Assembly (NCBI RefSeq): GCF_936925435.1
Contig: NZ_CAKZHQ010000024.1
Span: 178,677 to 242,676, forward strand
Direction: 5' to 3'
Source: an uncultured Ramlibacter sp.
GTDB taxonomy: Bacteria; Pseudomonadota; Gammaproteobacteria; Burkholderiales; Burkholderiaceae_C
DNA: 64,000 nt
Numbering within the stretch: the stretch's first letter is position 1; each line of letters starts with the position of its first letter. The position numbers were made by a program, and so were the translations under genes. The notes below the pieces were generated by a model, which made no database searches, had not been told where the DNA came from, and worked only from the letters and a program-made list of their open reading frames with translations. Positions 41,649 through 50,410 of the stretch are shown here, in pieces.

Positions 41649-42407
41649 ATGCTCCATTGGAAAGACCGCGTCAAAGCCGCCAGCATCCACCTCGGAATCA
41701 GCCTGGGCATCGCCGCGCTGGCCGCCGCACTGGTGTTCGGAATCTGGTATCCCTACCCTTACCGCGAAATTTCAGGCGGTAGCGAACTCTTTCTAATCCT
41801 CATCACCGTCGATGTGATCCTGGGCCCCTTGATCACGCTGTTCGTCTTCAATCGCAAGAAGCCGCGCAAGGAGTTGCGGCGGGACCTCGCCGTGGTGGGC
41901 CTGATCCAGCTCGCCGCACTGGGCTATGGAATGACCACGGTCTTTGCCGCGCGTCCGGTTCACCTGGTCTTCGAGTTCAACCGCTTTCGTGTCGTGCACG
42001 CGGTGGACGTGCCCTCCGACTTGATGGACAAGGTGCCTGCCGGCATCGAGGCCATGCCCTTGCTGGGGCCGACCCCCTTGGCGCTGCGTCCGTTCAAGGA
42101 TGCGAAAGAGGAGGCGGACGCCACCCTGGTGGCGTTGCAGGGGATCTCGCTGAGCGCCCGTCCGGATCTCTGGCAAGACTATGCGGCGGGCAAGGCGCAG
42201 GTTCTGGCCGCCGCCAAGCCGGTCCAGGCGCTCAAGGTGCGCTTTCCCGAGCGCGCCGCAGCGATCGATGCCGTCCTGGGGCGCGCCGGCCGGCAGGCCG
42301 ACAGCACGGTCTACTTGCCGATGACCGGTCGGAAATCGTTCTGGACCGCCTTCATCGACCCCGGCTCCGCCGCTGTGGTGGCTTTCATGCCCCTGGATTC
42401 GTTTTGA
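41649..42407 (+). CDS. tfpX: TfpX/TfpZ-family type IV pilin accessory protein
   Basis: The 252-residue protein has three N-terminal transmembrane helices with the family signature [15 protein letters not shown] and [20 protein letters not shown], then a C-terminal periplasmic domain. In Pseudomonas and Acinetobacter, TfpX/TfpZ proteins help assembly or stability of their cognate type IV pilin. Its presence 12.6 kb from the pilin gene and 0.56 kb from the O-oligosaccharyltransferase gene links this end of the island to the pilus. The stop overlaps the TTG start of the M48 protease gene. Confidence 0.9.
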   Translation: MLHWKDRVKAASIHLGISLGIAALAAALVFGIWYPYPYREISGGSELFLILITVDVILGPLITLFVFNRKKPRKELRRDLAVVGLIQLAALGYGMTTVFAARPVHLVFEFNRFRVVHAVDVPSDLMDKVPAGIEAMPLLGPTPLALRPFKDAKEEADATLVALQGISLSARPDLWQDYAAGKAQVLAAAKPVQALKVRFPERAAAIDAVLGRAGRQADSTVYLPMTGRKSFWTAFIDPGSAAVVAFMPLDSF

Positions 42408-43933
42408 ACCTGCTTTCTCCAACAGAACAGCCGCGAGCCCCCGGGCGTCGGTCCTCATTTGCTATTGTTTCGGTAGCAATCGGCATTCTGTTGGCCGCGC
42501 TGCCGGCTGCCGCACAGCTGCCCACCCTGGGCGACACCAGCGAAATGAGCAGCGGGGCCGAACGCAAGCTGGGCGAGCGGATCGCCCGTGAGCTGTACCG
42601 CGACCCAGACTACATCGACGATGCGGTGCTGGTCGAGTACGTGCAAGGCATCTGGCAACCTTTGCTGGCTGCCGCGCGCGCGCGCGGCGAGCTGACGGCC
42701 GAACTGGACGAACGCTTCGCCTGGCAGGTGCTGCTGGGCAAGGACCGTAGCATCAACGCTTTCGCTCTGCCTGGCGGCTGGATGGGTGTGCACCTGGGGC
42801 TGATCAGTGTCACCACCAGCCGCGACGAGCTGGCCTCGGTGCTGGCCCATGAACTGAGCCACGTCACGCAGCGCCACATCTCACGCCTGATGAGCCAGGA
42901 GAAGCGCCAGGCGCCACTGGTCATCGCCGCCATGATCCTGGGCGCGCTGGCGGCGAGCAAGAGCACCGATGCAGCCAATGCGGTGATGGCGGGCAGCCAG
43001 GCGCTGGCGATGCAGAACCAACTCAATTTCTCGCGCGACATGGAGCGGGAAGCCGACCGCGTCGGCTACGGCGTGATGACCCAGGCCGGCTTCGAGCCGC
43101 AAGGCTTCGTCACCATGTTCGACAAGCTGCAACAGGCGGCACGCCTGAACGACAACGGCAACTTCCCCTACCTGCGTACCCATCCCATGACGACCGAGCG
43201 CATTGCCGACATGCAGTCGCGCCAGCAGCTTGCGGCCCGGCCGCCGTTGGCCGGTCCCGGCATGGAGCATGCGCTGATGGCGGCACGCTCGCGCGTGATG
43301 ACCAATCCCGGCGTGGACGCCCTGCGCGCCCAGCTGCGCGACGCGGACACCCTCATCGCCGGTCTGGCCGGGGCGCGCCAGGCGGCAGCGCTTTATGCGG
43401 CAGCGTTGGCCAGTGCCAGGCTGCGAGACAACGCTGCTGCTGCGCGCTACCTGGAGCGCTTGACGCCGCTGGTCGCGGCTGACCCCAAGGCGGCGCGCCT
43501 GGCGAACTTGCTGGCTGCGGAAATCGCGCTGGCGGTGGGTGAGCCGGCGCGCACAGTCCAACTCATAGACCCCGCCTCGCAGGGGCGGCCCGAGGTCTTG
43601 TTCCTGTCACAAGCCTGGATCCGCCTGGGCCGTCCTTCCGACGCATCGCAGCGCCTGCAGACTTGGGTGGCCTTGCAACCGCGCGACGCCACTGCGTGGC
43701 AGATGCTGGGGACGGCTTACAGCGCGCAGGGGCAGACCTTGCGCGCCGTTCGCGCCGATGCCGAGTCGCAGGTCGCGCACCTGGACTACCCGGCCGCCAT
43801 GGACCGCTTCAAGGCGGCACAGGAACTGATGCGCAAGGGCGGGACGGCGGGCGACCACATCGAGGCGTCGATCATCGACACCCGGGCCCGCCAGGTCGCG
43901 TCACTTCTTCGAGAACAGGCGCTCGAGCGCTGA
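42404..43933 (+). CDS. M48-family periplasmic metalloprotease with TPR-like tail (BepA-like)
   Basis: The 509-residue protein has a signal peptide (residues ~16-38, ending ALPAAAQ). The zinc protease domain has the HELSH motif (HExxH) and the third ligand in EREADRVG, and a C-terminal helical repeat region (~320-500) resembles TPRs. BepA/YfgC-type enzymes degrade or chaperone misassembled outer-membrane proteins. The start appears to be TTG 42404 overlapping the tfpX stop (TTGA). A dispersed GCTAT...TAGC repeat lies inside the signal-peptide coding region. Confidence 0.85.
   Translation: MNLLSPTEQPRAPGRRSSFAIVSVAIGILLAALPAAAQLPTLGDTSEMSSGAERKLGERIARELYRDPDYIDDAVLVEYVQGIWQPLLAAARARGELTAELDERFAWQVLLGKDRSINAFALPGGWMGVHLGLISVTTSRDELASVLAHELSHVTQRHISRLMSQEKRQAPLVIAAMILGALAASKSTDAANAVMAGSQALAMQNQLNFSRDMEREADRVGYGVMTQAGFEPQGFVTMFDKLQQAARLNDNGNFPYLRTHPMTTERIADMQSRQQLAARPPLAGPGMEHALMAARSRVMTNPGVDALRAQLRDADTLIAGLAGARQAAALYAAALASARLRDNAAAARYLERLTPLVAADPKAARLANLLAAEIALAVGEPARTVQLIDPASQGRPEVLFLSQAWIRLGRPSDASQRLQTWVALQPRDATAWQMLGTAYSAQGQTLRAVRADAESQVAHLDYPAAMDRFKAAQELMRKGGTAGDHIEASIIDTRARQVASLLREQALER
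42461..42477. repeat. Dispersed GCTAT...GTAGC repeat (copy 2, inside a coding region)
   Basis: GCTATTGTTTCGGTAGC, flanked by TT and AA so that TTGCTA and TAGCAA are inverted. It encodes residues AIVSVA of the M48 protease signal peptide. It matches the copy at 47187-47203 at 15 of 17 positions. Confidence 0.55.
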
Positions 43934-44254
43934 ATCGATGACCAGGCCGATGAGCGAATAGATCAGCGAGCCCAGCAGCGCGGCGCCGAATCCGCGTACG
44001 TGGAATCCGTCCAATACTGAGGCGGCGGCCCAGAACATCAGGGCGTTGATGATGAACAGGAACAGGCCCAGTGTCAGCACGGTGACCGGTAGTGTGAGCA
44101 CCACCAGCACCGGCCGGAGCACCATGTTGAGCAGTCCGATGATCAGGGCCGCGATCATCGCCGAGCCAAAACTCGTGACCTCGACGCCGCTGTAGATGTA
44201 GGCCACCAGCAGCAGAGCGGCGGCGCTGAGCAGCCATTGGGCGAGAAGCTTCAT
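43901..44254 (-). CDS. Phage-holin-family (YvlD-type) small membrane protein
   Basis: The 117-residue protein has four closely packed transmembrane helices (LLSAAALLLVAYIYSGV; AALIIGLLNMVLRPVLVVLTLP; LFLFIINALMFWAAA; GSLIYSLIGLVIDS) and matches the chromosomal phage_holin_4 family, which is not evidence of a prophage. ATG 44254 fits the family. Its 3' end overlaps the convergent protease gene by 33 bases. Function unknown. Confidence 0.8.
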   Translation of the reverse strand: MKLLAQWLLSAAALLLVAYIYSGVEVTSFGSAMIAALIIGLLNMVLRPVLVVLTLPVTVLTLGLFLFIINALMFWAAASVLDGFHVRGFGAALLGSLIYSLIGLVIDSALERLFSKK

Positions 44255-44294
44255 GGCCGGAGAGCATAGCACCCGGCCATGAAGCGCGCAGCCC

Positions 44295-44759
44295 TTACTC
44301 GGCTGCCAGCACCAGCACGGCGCCCATGCCAACCACCGCGCCAGGCACGGTCCAGCGACCCTCGGTCGGCGCCGGCTGGTCGGCGGAAACCGGCTGCAGG
44401 TCCTGGCCGAACTTGGGTCGGCGCGCGTCCAGCACGCGCGCCGTTGCGTGCTCGGTGGTGAGCTTGCGCGTCAGTTCGGGCAGCGGGCCTTTGGCCAGCA
44501 GGGTGGTGACCGTGTCGCCGTTGGCCTGCAGCGCAGGAACCACCTGCCCGAACAGCTTTTCAGCCCACTTGGCGCGCCAGTTCTCGCGCGCACTGTGGCT
44601 CACCCATTTGCTGATGCGGTGCGTCATGCGCGGAGCGCAGGCCACAAGCACCCAGTGGGTCGCTTGCCCGGCTTGGGCCGGCGCCGCGCTGGTCTTCATG
44701 GGCGCGAGCTGTTGCTGGGCATAGGCGGGGTCGTCCAGGTACACGATGATTTTTTCCAT
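44295..44759 (-). CDS. Hypothetical protein downstream of riboswitch-controlled terC
   Basis: The 154-residue protein begins MEKIIVYLDDPAYA and has an alpha/beta-like region (THWVLVACAPRMTHRISKWVS ... TTLLAKGPLPELTRKL) and a C-terminal hydrophobic segment (VPGAVVGMGAVLVLA). No family with known function is recognised. It lies 53 bases after terC on the same strand, so it is probably part of the same manganese-responsive transcript. A GGAG-like site precedes ATG 44759. Confidence 0.6.
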   Translation of the reverse strand: MEKIIVYLDDPAYAQQQLAPMKTSAAPAQAGQATHWVLVACAPRMTHRISKWVSHSARENWRAKWAEKLFGQVVPALQANGDTVTTLLAKGPLPELTRKLTTEHATARVLDARRPKFGQDLQPVSADQPAPTEGRWTVPGAVVGMGAVLVLAAE

Positions 44760-44812
44760 GATGAACTCCTTTTGTACAAGTTGGGGGACGGGAGAAAACG
44801 AACGGGAATGGA

Positions 44813-45520
44813 TCAGGCGGCCTGGCCGGTCTGTTGGTCGAGCGTGCGGCGGTTGCTTAGCCAGCCGGCGGCCAGGACGGCGGCGATGGCTGCAATGCAA
44901 ACTGCCCAGTAGGCCAGCTGGTGGGTGACGTCCGGGCCCTTGAAGACGGAGGCCAGGAGCTTTTCGTTGACGATCATCTTGCCGGCGGTGAATGCGAGCA
45001 CACCGGCGCCGATGTACATGATCGAGGGATAGCGCTCGACCAGCTTGAGAACCAGGGTGCTGCCGAACACCACGATCGGAATGCTGATCAACAGGCCGAT
45101 GACCACCAGGTCGAAAGAGCCATGTGCTGCGCCAGCCACGCCCAGCACGTTGTCGACGCCCATGATGGCGTCGGCAATAACGATGGTTTTCATGGCGCCC
45201 CAGAAGGTGGTCGCTACCGGTCCGTGCGCATCCCCGTCATCGGGCTTGTTGGCGATCAGCTTGTAGGCGATCCATAGCAGGGCGATGCCCCCGACCAGCA
45301 TCAGGCCGGGAATCTTGAGCAGCCAGACGACGCCCACGGTCATCGCCGAGCGCACGACGATGGCACCGACGGTGCCCCAGACGATGGCTTTTTTCTGATG
45401 TTCTTTGGGAAGGCTGCGGGCGGCCAGCGCGATCACGATGGCGTTGTCGCCGGCGAGCACGAGGTCGATGAGGACGATGGCCAGCAATGCCGACCACCAG
45501 GCGGTGGAAAGAAACTCCAT
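44813..45520 (-). CDS. TerC-family membrane protein (YjbE-type), paralogue 2, Mn-riboswitch controlled
   Basis: The 235-residue, roughly seven-helix membrane protein has the TerC signatures IDLVLAGDNAIVIALAARSLP and IADAIMGVDNVLGVAGAAHG, with membrane acidic residues. It is clearly related to the protein at 17675. The yybP-ykoY riboswitch in its leader strongly implies a role in manganese export or Mn-dependent metalation. It is followed by a small hypothetical gene, probably in the same operon. Confidence 0.92.
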   Translation of the reverse strand: MEFLSTAWWSALLAIVLIDLVLAGDNAIVIALAARSLPKEHQKKAIVWGTVGAIVVRSAMTVGVVWLLKIPGLMLVGGIALLWIAYKLIANKPDDGDAHGPVATTFWGAMKTIVIADAIMGVDNVLGVAGAAHGSFDLVVIGLLISIPIVVFGSTLVLKLVERYPSIMYIGAGVLAFTAGKMIVNEKLLASVFKGPDVTHQLAYWAVCIAAIAAVLAAGWLSNRRTLDQQTGQAA

Positions 45521-45604
45521 GACAAGACACTCCGAGTTGTATCGATCAACAACCGGATCCGTGCGCAGTCAATGGAGCTGTGATTGCCGTGAATCACAAG
45601 CGCA

Positions 45605-45638
45605 CTTCGACCGAACCTGGATCAGGTTCCAATCGAAG
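45605..45638 (-). promoter_or_regulatory. Expression-platform hairpin of the terC riboswitch
   Basis: On the minus strand CTTCGA...TCGAAG, with an inner AACCTG/CAGGTT stem, forms a long hairpin. Its 5' arm reuses the CTTCG of the aptamer's closing stem (P1), so the two structures exclude each other. A second hairpin (TGTGATT/AATCACA) follows at 45579-45598. Confidence 0.6.
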
Positions 45639-45786
45639 GTCTTGCTCGGCATGGAGTCATGCAGATATGTGCCCAACAAGCCGGAAGTAATACTTCGTAA
45701 TGACGACTTGCTGATACCGGCTGCAGCGATGCCCAATATTCCGGACACCTCCCTGTGCTGCAGCAAGCGGGAGCTACTCCCCTTCG
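45634..45786 (-). promoter_or_regulatory. yybP-ykoY manganese riboswitch upstream of terC
   Basis: Read on the minus strand, the leader has the closing stem CGAAGG/CCTTCG (45781-45786 with 45634-45639), the conserved loop GGGGAGTAGC (45773-45782) and the 3' conserved GCAAGACC (45638-45645). These are hallmarks of the yybP-ykoY Mn2+ riboswitch, and TerC-family genes are its classic targets. The 347-base gap 45521-45867 is explained by this leader and by the promoter region shared with the divergent gene. Confidence 0.82.
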
Positions 45787-45867
45787 TGCCCGGATTAGAC
45801 CATACCCGCAGGGGCCTGTGTGTAGGTGGGAACGCTTATCATCGCCTCCCCCCAGTCTTTCCACACC

Positions 45868-46296
45868 ATGGCCGGCATCCACATCACTGACATCGAGGCC
45901 GCGATCAACTTCTGGCGCGAGAAAACCCCCTCGCCCGACGGCATCACCCTGGCCCCTGAGTTGCGGGCGCTGGCCGAGGTCTACGCGCTGATGATCTATT
46001 ACCACGAGGACGAGGCGCAGGAGCGCGGCTTTCCGCCCAAGGCCTATGCCGCCTGGAAGACTTGGTACGACACCACCCCCGACACCCCCTGCATCGCCAT
46101 CTGCTCCACGAGCCAGGGTGACGCCGACTGCAAGGGCTGCGGGCGCACTTTCGAGGAAGTGCAGTACTGGCCGGAGATGAGCCCCGCGCAAAAGCGCCAG
46201 ACCTGGCGCCGCATCACCCTACAGGGCGACGCCTGGCGCTTCAACCGTTATTCAGAGCGCGCCGTCGAAGGCGAGGCCGGTCAGCCGGCGGCCTGA
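45868..46296 (+). CDS. DUF3717-DUF1289 fusion protein
   Basis: The 142-residue protein has an N-terminal DUF3717-like part (GIHITDIEAAINFWREK, residues 1-65). A DUF1289-like part with a four-Cys cluster follows (TPCIAICSTSQGDADCKGCGRTFEEVQYW, residues ~72-105), likely binding iron-sulfur or zinc, and TWRRI follows it. ATG 45868 begins the conserved region. Function unknown; it is probably co-transcribed with the DUF2007 gene 7 bases downstream. Confidence 0.75.
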   Translation: MAGIHITDIEAAINFWREKTPSPDGITLAPELRALAEVYALMIYYHEDEAQERGFPPKAYAAWKTWYDTTPDTPCIAICSTSQGDADCKGCGRTFEEVQYWPEMSPAQKRQTWRRITLQGDAWRFNRYSERAVEGEAGQPAA

Positions 46297-46303
46297 GCCG
46301 CCC

Positions 46304-46606
46304 ATGCAGCGTCTGGCCCAGGCCCCCAACATCGCGATCGCGGCGTTCTGGGTCGACGCCCTGCGGCATGCCGGGATCGACGCCTCGGTGCAGCGCTATT
46401 TCCTGGGTGCCGCGGCCGGCGAACTACCGCCCGACCAGTGCCTGCCCGAGGTCTGGCTGGTGCATGACGCTCAGGAGGCGCCGGCACGCGCCCTGCTGCA
46501 CGAGCTGACCCACGCGCCGCAGCGCCGCTGGCTCTGCGCCTGTGGCGAAACGGTGGAGGGCGGCTTCGAGGCCTGCTGGCAGTGTGGGCTGCCGATGCCT
46601 GGCTGA
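46304..46606 (+). CDS. DUF2007-type protein with C-terminal zinc ribbon
   Basis: The 100-residue protein has an N-terminal DUF2007-like domain (AAFWVDALRHAGIDASVQ ... PEVWLVHDAQEAPARALL) and a C-terminal zinc ribbon with two Cys pairs (CACGE ... CWQCG). It follows the DUF3717-DUF1289 gene by 7 bases. DUF2007 proteins are putative signal-transducing proteins; no specific role is known. Confidence 0.7.
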   Translation: MQRLAQAPNIAIAAFWVDALRHAGIDASVQRYFLGAAAGELPPDQCLPEVWLVHDAQEAPARALLHELTHAPQRRWLCACGETVEGGFEACWQCGLPMPG

Positions 46607-46621
46607 AGGCGTCTCAGGCGC

Positions 46622-47182
46622 TCATTTCCAGCGCACCGGCTCGACGTCGATGCTGCGCGTGCCGTCGCCCAGCATCAGCACGCCTTCCTGGATGGTGGCC
46701 TGCAGTTGCATGCTGCGCTGGGCCAGCGCGGCCAGCGCCTGCGAGGCCTCGGTGGGCACGCGGAACACGCTGAGGCTGGACAGGCGCGTCAGCTTGTTCT
46801 CGATGCCGCGCCACCAAACCTCGGCGGCATGGTGGAAGCAGTACACATGGACCTGGTCGGCCTTGCCGCAGGCCTTGGCCAGCGGCTTGTCCTCGGGCTG
46901 GCCCACTTCGACCCACAAGCGTGCCTGGCCGGTGAAATCGCGCAGCGACAGGTCCGGGTCGTCCGGGTTGGACAGGCCTGCGCCGAAGGCCAGTGTGCCG
47001 TCGCCCGCGCACACCGTCTGCAGCATGTGGGCGTTCAGCGCCAGCGCCACCAGCCGGATCATCATGCGCTCATCGGTCTCGCTGGGATGGCGTGCCAGGG
47101 TCAGCGCGTGGTCGGCGTAGTAGCCGTGGTCGATGTCGGCCACGGCCAGGCTGGCCTTGAAGATGGTGGATTTGAGTGCCAT
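46622..47182 (-). CDS. yaeQ: YaeQ family protein
   Basis: The 186-residue protein matches YaeQ from end to end: MALKSTIFKASLAVADIDHGYY, ARHPSETDERMMIRLVALALNA, WVEVGQPEDKPLAKACGKADQV. YaeQ has a PD-(D/E)XK nuclease-like fold, and the E-x-G-x-P..K segment fits this; its real role is unclear (suppressor of rfaH defects in E. coli). Convergent with the DUF2007 gene. Confidence 0.93.
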   Translation of the reverse strand: MALKSTIFKASLAVADIDHGYYADHALTLARHPSETDERMMIRLVALALNAHMLQTVCAGDGTLAFGAGLSNPDDPDLSLRDFTGQARLWVEVGQPEDKPLAKACGKADQVHVYCFHHAAEVWWRGIENKLTRLSSLSVFRVPTEASQALAALAQRSMQLQATIQEGVLMLGDGTRSIDVEPVRWK

Positions 47183-47186
47183 GAAT

Positions 47187-47203
47187 GCTATTGTTTTGGA
47201 AGC
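47187..47203. repeat. Dispersed GCTAT...AAGC repeat (copy 3)
   Basis: GCTATTGTTTTGGAAGC, 15 of 17 positions identical to the copy at 42461-42477. It lies directly upstream of the yaeQ start codon, in the yaeQ-purB intergenic gap. Confidence 0.5.
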
Positions 47204-47258
47204 GACTCAAGCCCGTTTCACGGGGGGTAGAGGCCGATTTGCCTGCGAAATCTGGACT

Positions 47259-48722
<1,464 letters not shown>

Positions 48723-48770
48723 CTAGAATCGGTTTTCCCCCGAACAGAAACGACCTTGCAGAGAGCCCCC

Positions 48771-49385
48771 ATGAAACTGATAGGCGCCACGACCAGCCCT
48801 TACGTACGCAAGGTGCGCATCGTCATGGCCGAAAAGAAACTGGACTACCAGTTCGTGACGGAAGACGTGTGGGCGGCTGAAACCACCATTGCCCAATCCA
48901 ACCCGCTGGGCAAGGTGCCTTGCCTGGTGATGGAAGGCGGCGAGGCATTGTTCGACTCGCGGGTGATCGTCGAGTACCTGGACACCTTGTCGCCGGTGGG
49001 CAAGCTGATCCCGGCGATGGGCCGCGAGCGTGCCGAGGTCAAGACCTGGGAGGCCCTGGCCGATGGCGTCCTGGACGCTGCCATCCTCGCCCGGCTGGAG
49101 GCTAATTGGGCCGGCCGCACCAAGGCCCAGCGCAGCCAGGCCTGGATCGATCGCCAGATCGTCAAGGTGGAGGGCAGCCTCAAGGCCATGAGCCAGGGCC
49201 TGGGCGACAAGCCCTTTTGCGCCGGCATCTACCTGAGCCTGGCCGACATCGCCGTCGGCTGCGCTCTGGGTTACCTGGACTTCCGCTTCGCCCACATCGA
49301 GTGGCGGACCAGCTATCCTAACCTGGCCAAGCTCCAGGAAAAGCTGATGCAGCGCCAGAGCTTCATCGACACCAAGCCGTCCTGA
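48771..49385 (+). CDS. Glutathione S-transferase (YibF-like)
   Basis: The 204-residue protein begins MKLIGATTSPYVRKVRIVMAEKKL, a Ser-type GST active-site region, with NPLGKVPCLV (cis-Pro), DSRVIVEYLD and a helical C-terminal domain. It resembles E. coli YibF. The frame is open upstream as a shadow of purB, but ATG 48771 is the clear family start. The following 330 bases hold no gene. Confidence 0.88.
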   Translation: MKLIGATTSPYVRKVRIVMAEKKLDYQFVTEDVWAAETTIAQSNPLGKVPCLVMEGGEALFDSRVIVEYLDTLSPVGKLIPAMGRERAEVKTWEALADGVLDAAILARLEANWAGRTKAQRSQAWIDRQIVKVEGSLKAMSQGLGDKPFCAGIYLSLADIAVGCALGYLDFRFAHIEWRTSYPNLAKLQEKLMQRQSFIDTKPS

Positions 49386-49715
49386 TTGGACTGGCGCGGC
49401 CGCAAGGGCCGGTGCCGGCAAGCTTCCATCTTTTTCGTGGGTCCCGCCTGGCGGGAGGGCGTTGCCGTGCCTGGAATAAAAATGCCGCGAAGCGCCCCGA
49501 GCGAAGGAGGGAGGGAGGGAGGAGGAGAAGAGTCGCTCCAGGATTGCATCCGGGACAAATGCCCGGAAGGCTTCGCAGCAATAACCGTGTTCGTGTGCCT
49601 GCCCTCGCCCCGGATAGAGTCGCGCGCTGAGCGCCAGGTTCCCGTTGAGATGCCACGGACGAGGTAAATTTTTGTGAAGGCGGCGCTCGCTTTCCAGCAC
49701 CTGAGGACCAATGGC
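49386..49715. other. Intergenic gap without a recognisable gene
   Basis: This 330-base gap between a GST gene and a convergent glutathione peroxidase gene holds only weak, low-quality open frames on both strands. It contains a purine block GGAGGGAGGGAGGGAGGAGG at 49506-49525 that could fold as a two-layer G-quadruplex. No tRNA, promoter or IS end was recognised. A decayed gene cannot be excluded. Confidence 0.5.
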
Positions 49716-50297
49716 CTAACGGCGTGGTGAGGCGGCTTGGCCTGGGCCGGCCGCCAGTTGCCTTTCGATGTCAGCCAGCAGCGCCTTATCGTCAGGCGCG
49801 GTCATGCTGGTGTAGTCGGCGATCACCTGCCCATTGCGGCCCACCAGGTATTTGTGGAAGTTCCATAGCGGCTGGCGCCCGGCCTGCGCAGCCAACTGGC
49901 GGTAGAGCGGGTTGGCGTCCTTGCCGCGCACGCTGCTCTTGCCGAACATCGGAAATTTCACGCCAAAGGTGTTGTCGCAGAAGTCCGCGATCTCCTGGTT
50001 GCTGGCCTTTTCCTGGGCGAAGTCATTGGACGGAAAACCCAGCACGACCAGACCGCGCTCGCGGTAGCGGCCGTACAGCGCCTCCAGGCCCTGGTATTGC
50101 GGGGTGAAGCCACAATAGCTGGCCGTGTTCACCACCAGCAGCACCTTGCCGTTGTACTGGCACAGGGCTTGGGGTTTTTCGTCCTGGAGGCGGGGGAAAG
50201 CGTGTTGCAGCAGGGTCGGGCAGGCGGCCGGGGCCTGTGCCCAGGCTGAGGGGCCGCACAAGGCTGTCAACAGGGCAAGGCAAAAGCGGATGGACAT
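49716..50297 (-). CDS. Exported glutathione-peroxidase-family thiol peroxidase
   Basis: The 193-residue protein has a signal peptide (MSIRFCLALLTALCGPSAWAQ) and a GPx domain with the peroxidatic Cys in NTASYCGFTPQY. The catalytic Gln/Trp/Asn equivalents appear in FPSNDFAQ and WNFHKYLV. Cys replaces selenocysteine, so thioredoxin-type reduction is more likely than glutathione. It would act in the periplasm, which is less usual than the cytoplasmic BtuE type. Confidence 0.87.
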   Translation of the reverse strand: MSIRFCLALLTALCGPSAWAQAPAACPTLLQHAFPRLQDEKPQALCQYNGKVLLVVNTASYCGFTPQYQGLEALYGRYRERGLVVLGFPSNDFAQEKASNQEIADFCDNTFGVKFPMFGKSSVRGKDANPLYRQLAAQAGRQPLWNFHKYLVGRNGQVIADYTSMTAPDDKALLADIERQLAAGPGQAASPRR

Positions 50298-50410
50298 GGG
50301 TCTCCTGGGCGCTAGGGTGCAAGCCTACTCCTGCCAAGGCTGGCGATGTTTGCCGTCAAGGGTTTTACACACGGACCCGCTTAAAATCCAAGCAGTCAAG
50401 AAGGAACGCC

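Noticed and set aside
43901..44254. Prophage remnant because of a holin-family protein
   Set aside because: This holin-like family is chromosomal and widespread, and no other phage gene is nearby.
45579..45598. TGTGATT...AATCACA upstream of terC as a Crp site
   Set aside because: The TGTGA/TCACA half-sites are 10 bases apart and the element lies in the riboswitch leader, where an RNA hairpin is the simpler reading.
49412..49630. Small Arg-rich frame in the 330-base gap as a gene
   Set aside because: No ribosome-binding site, shadow-like composition, and competing frames of similar quality on both strands.
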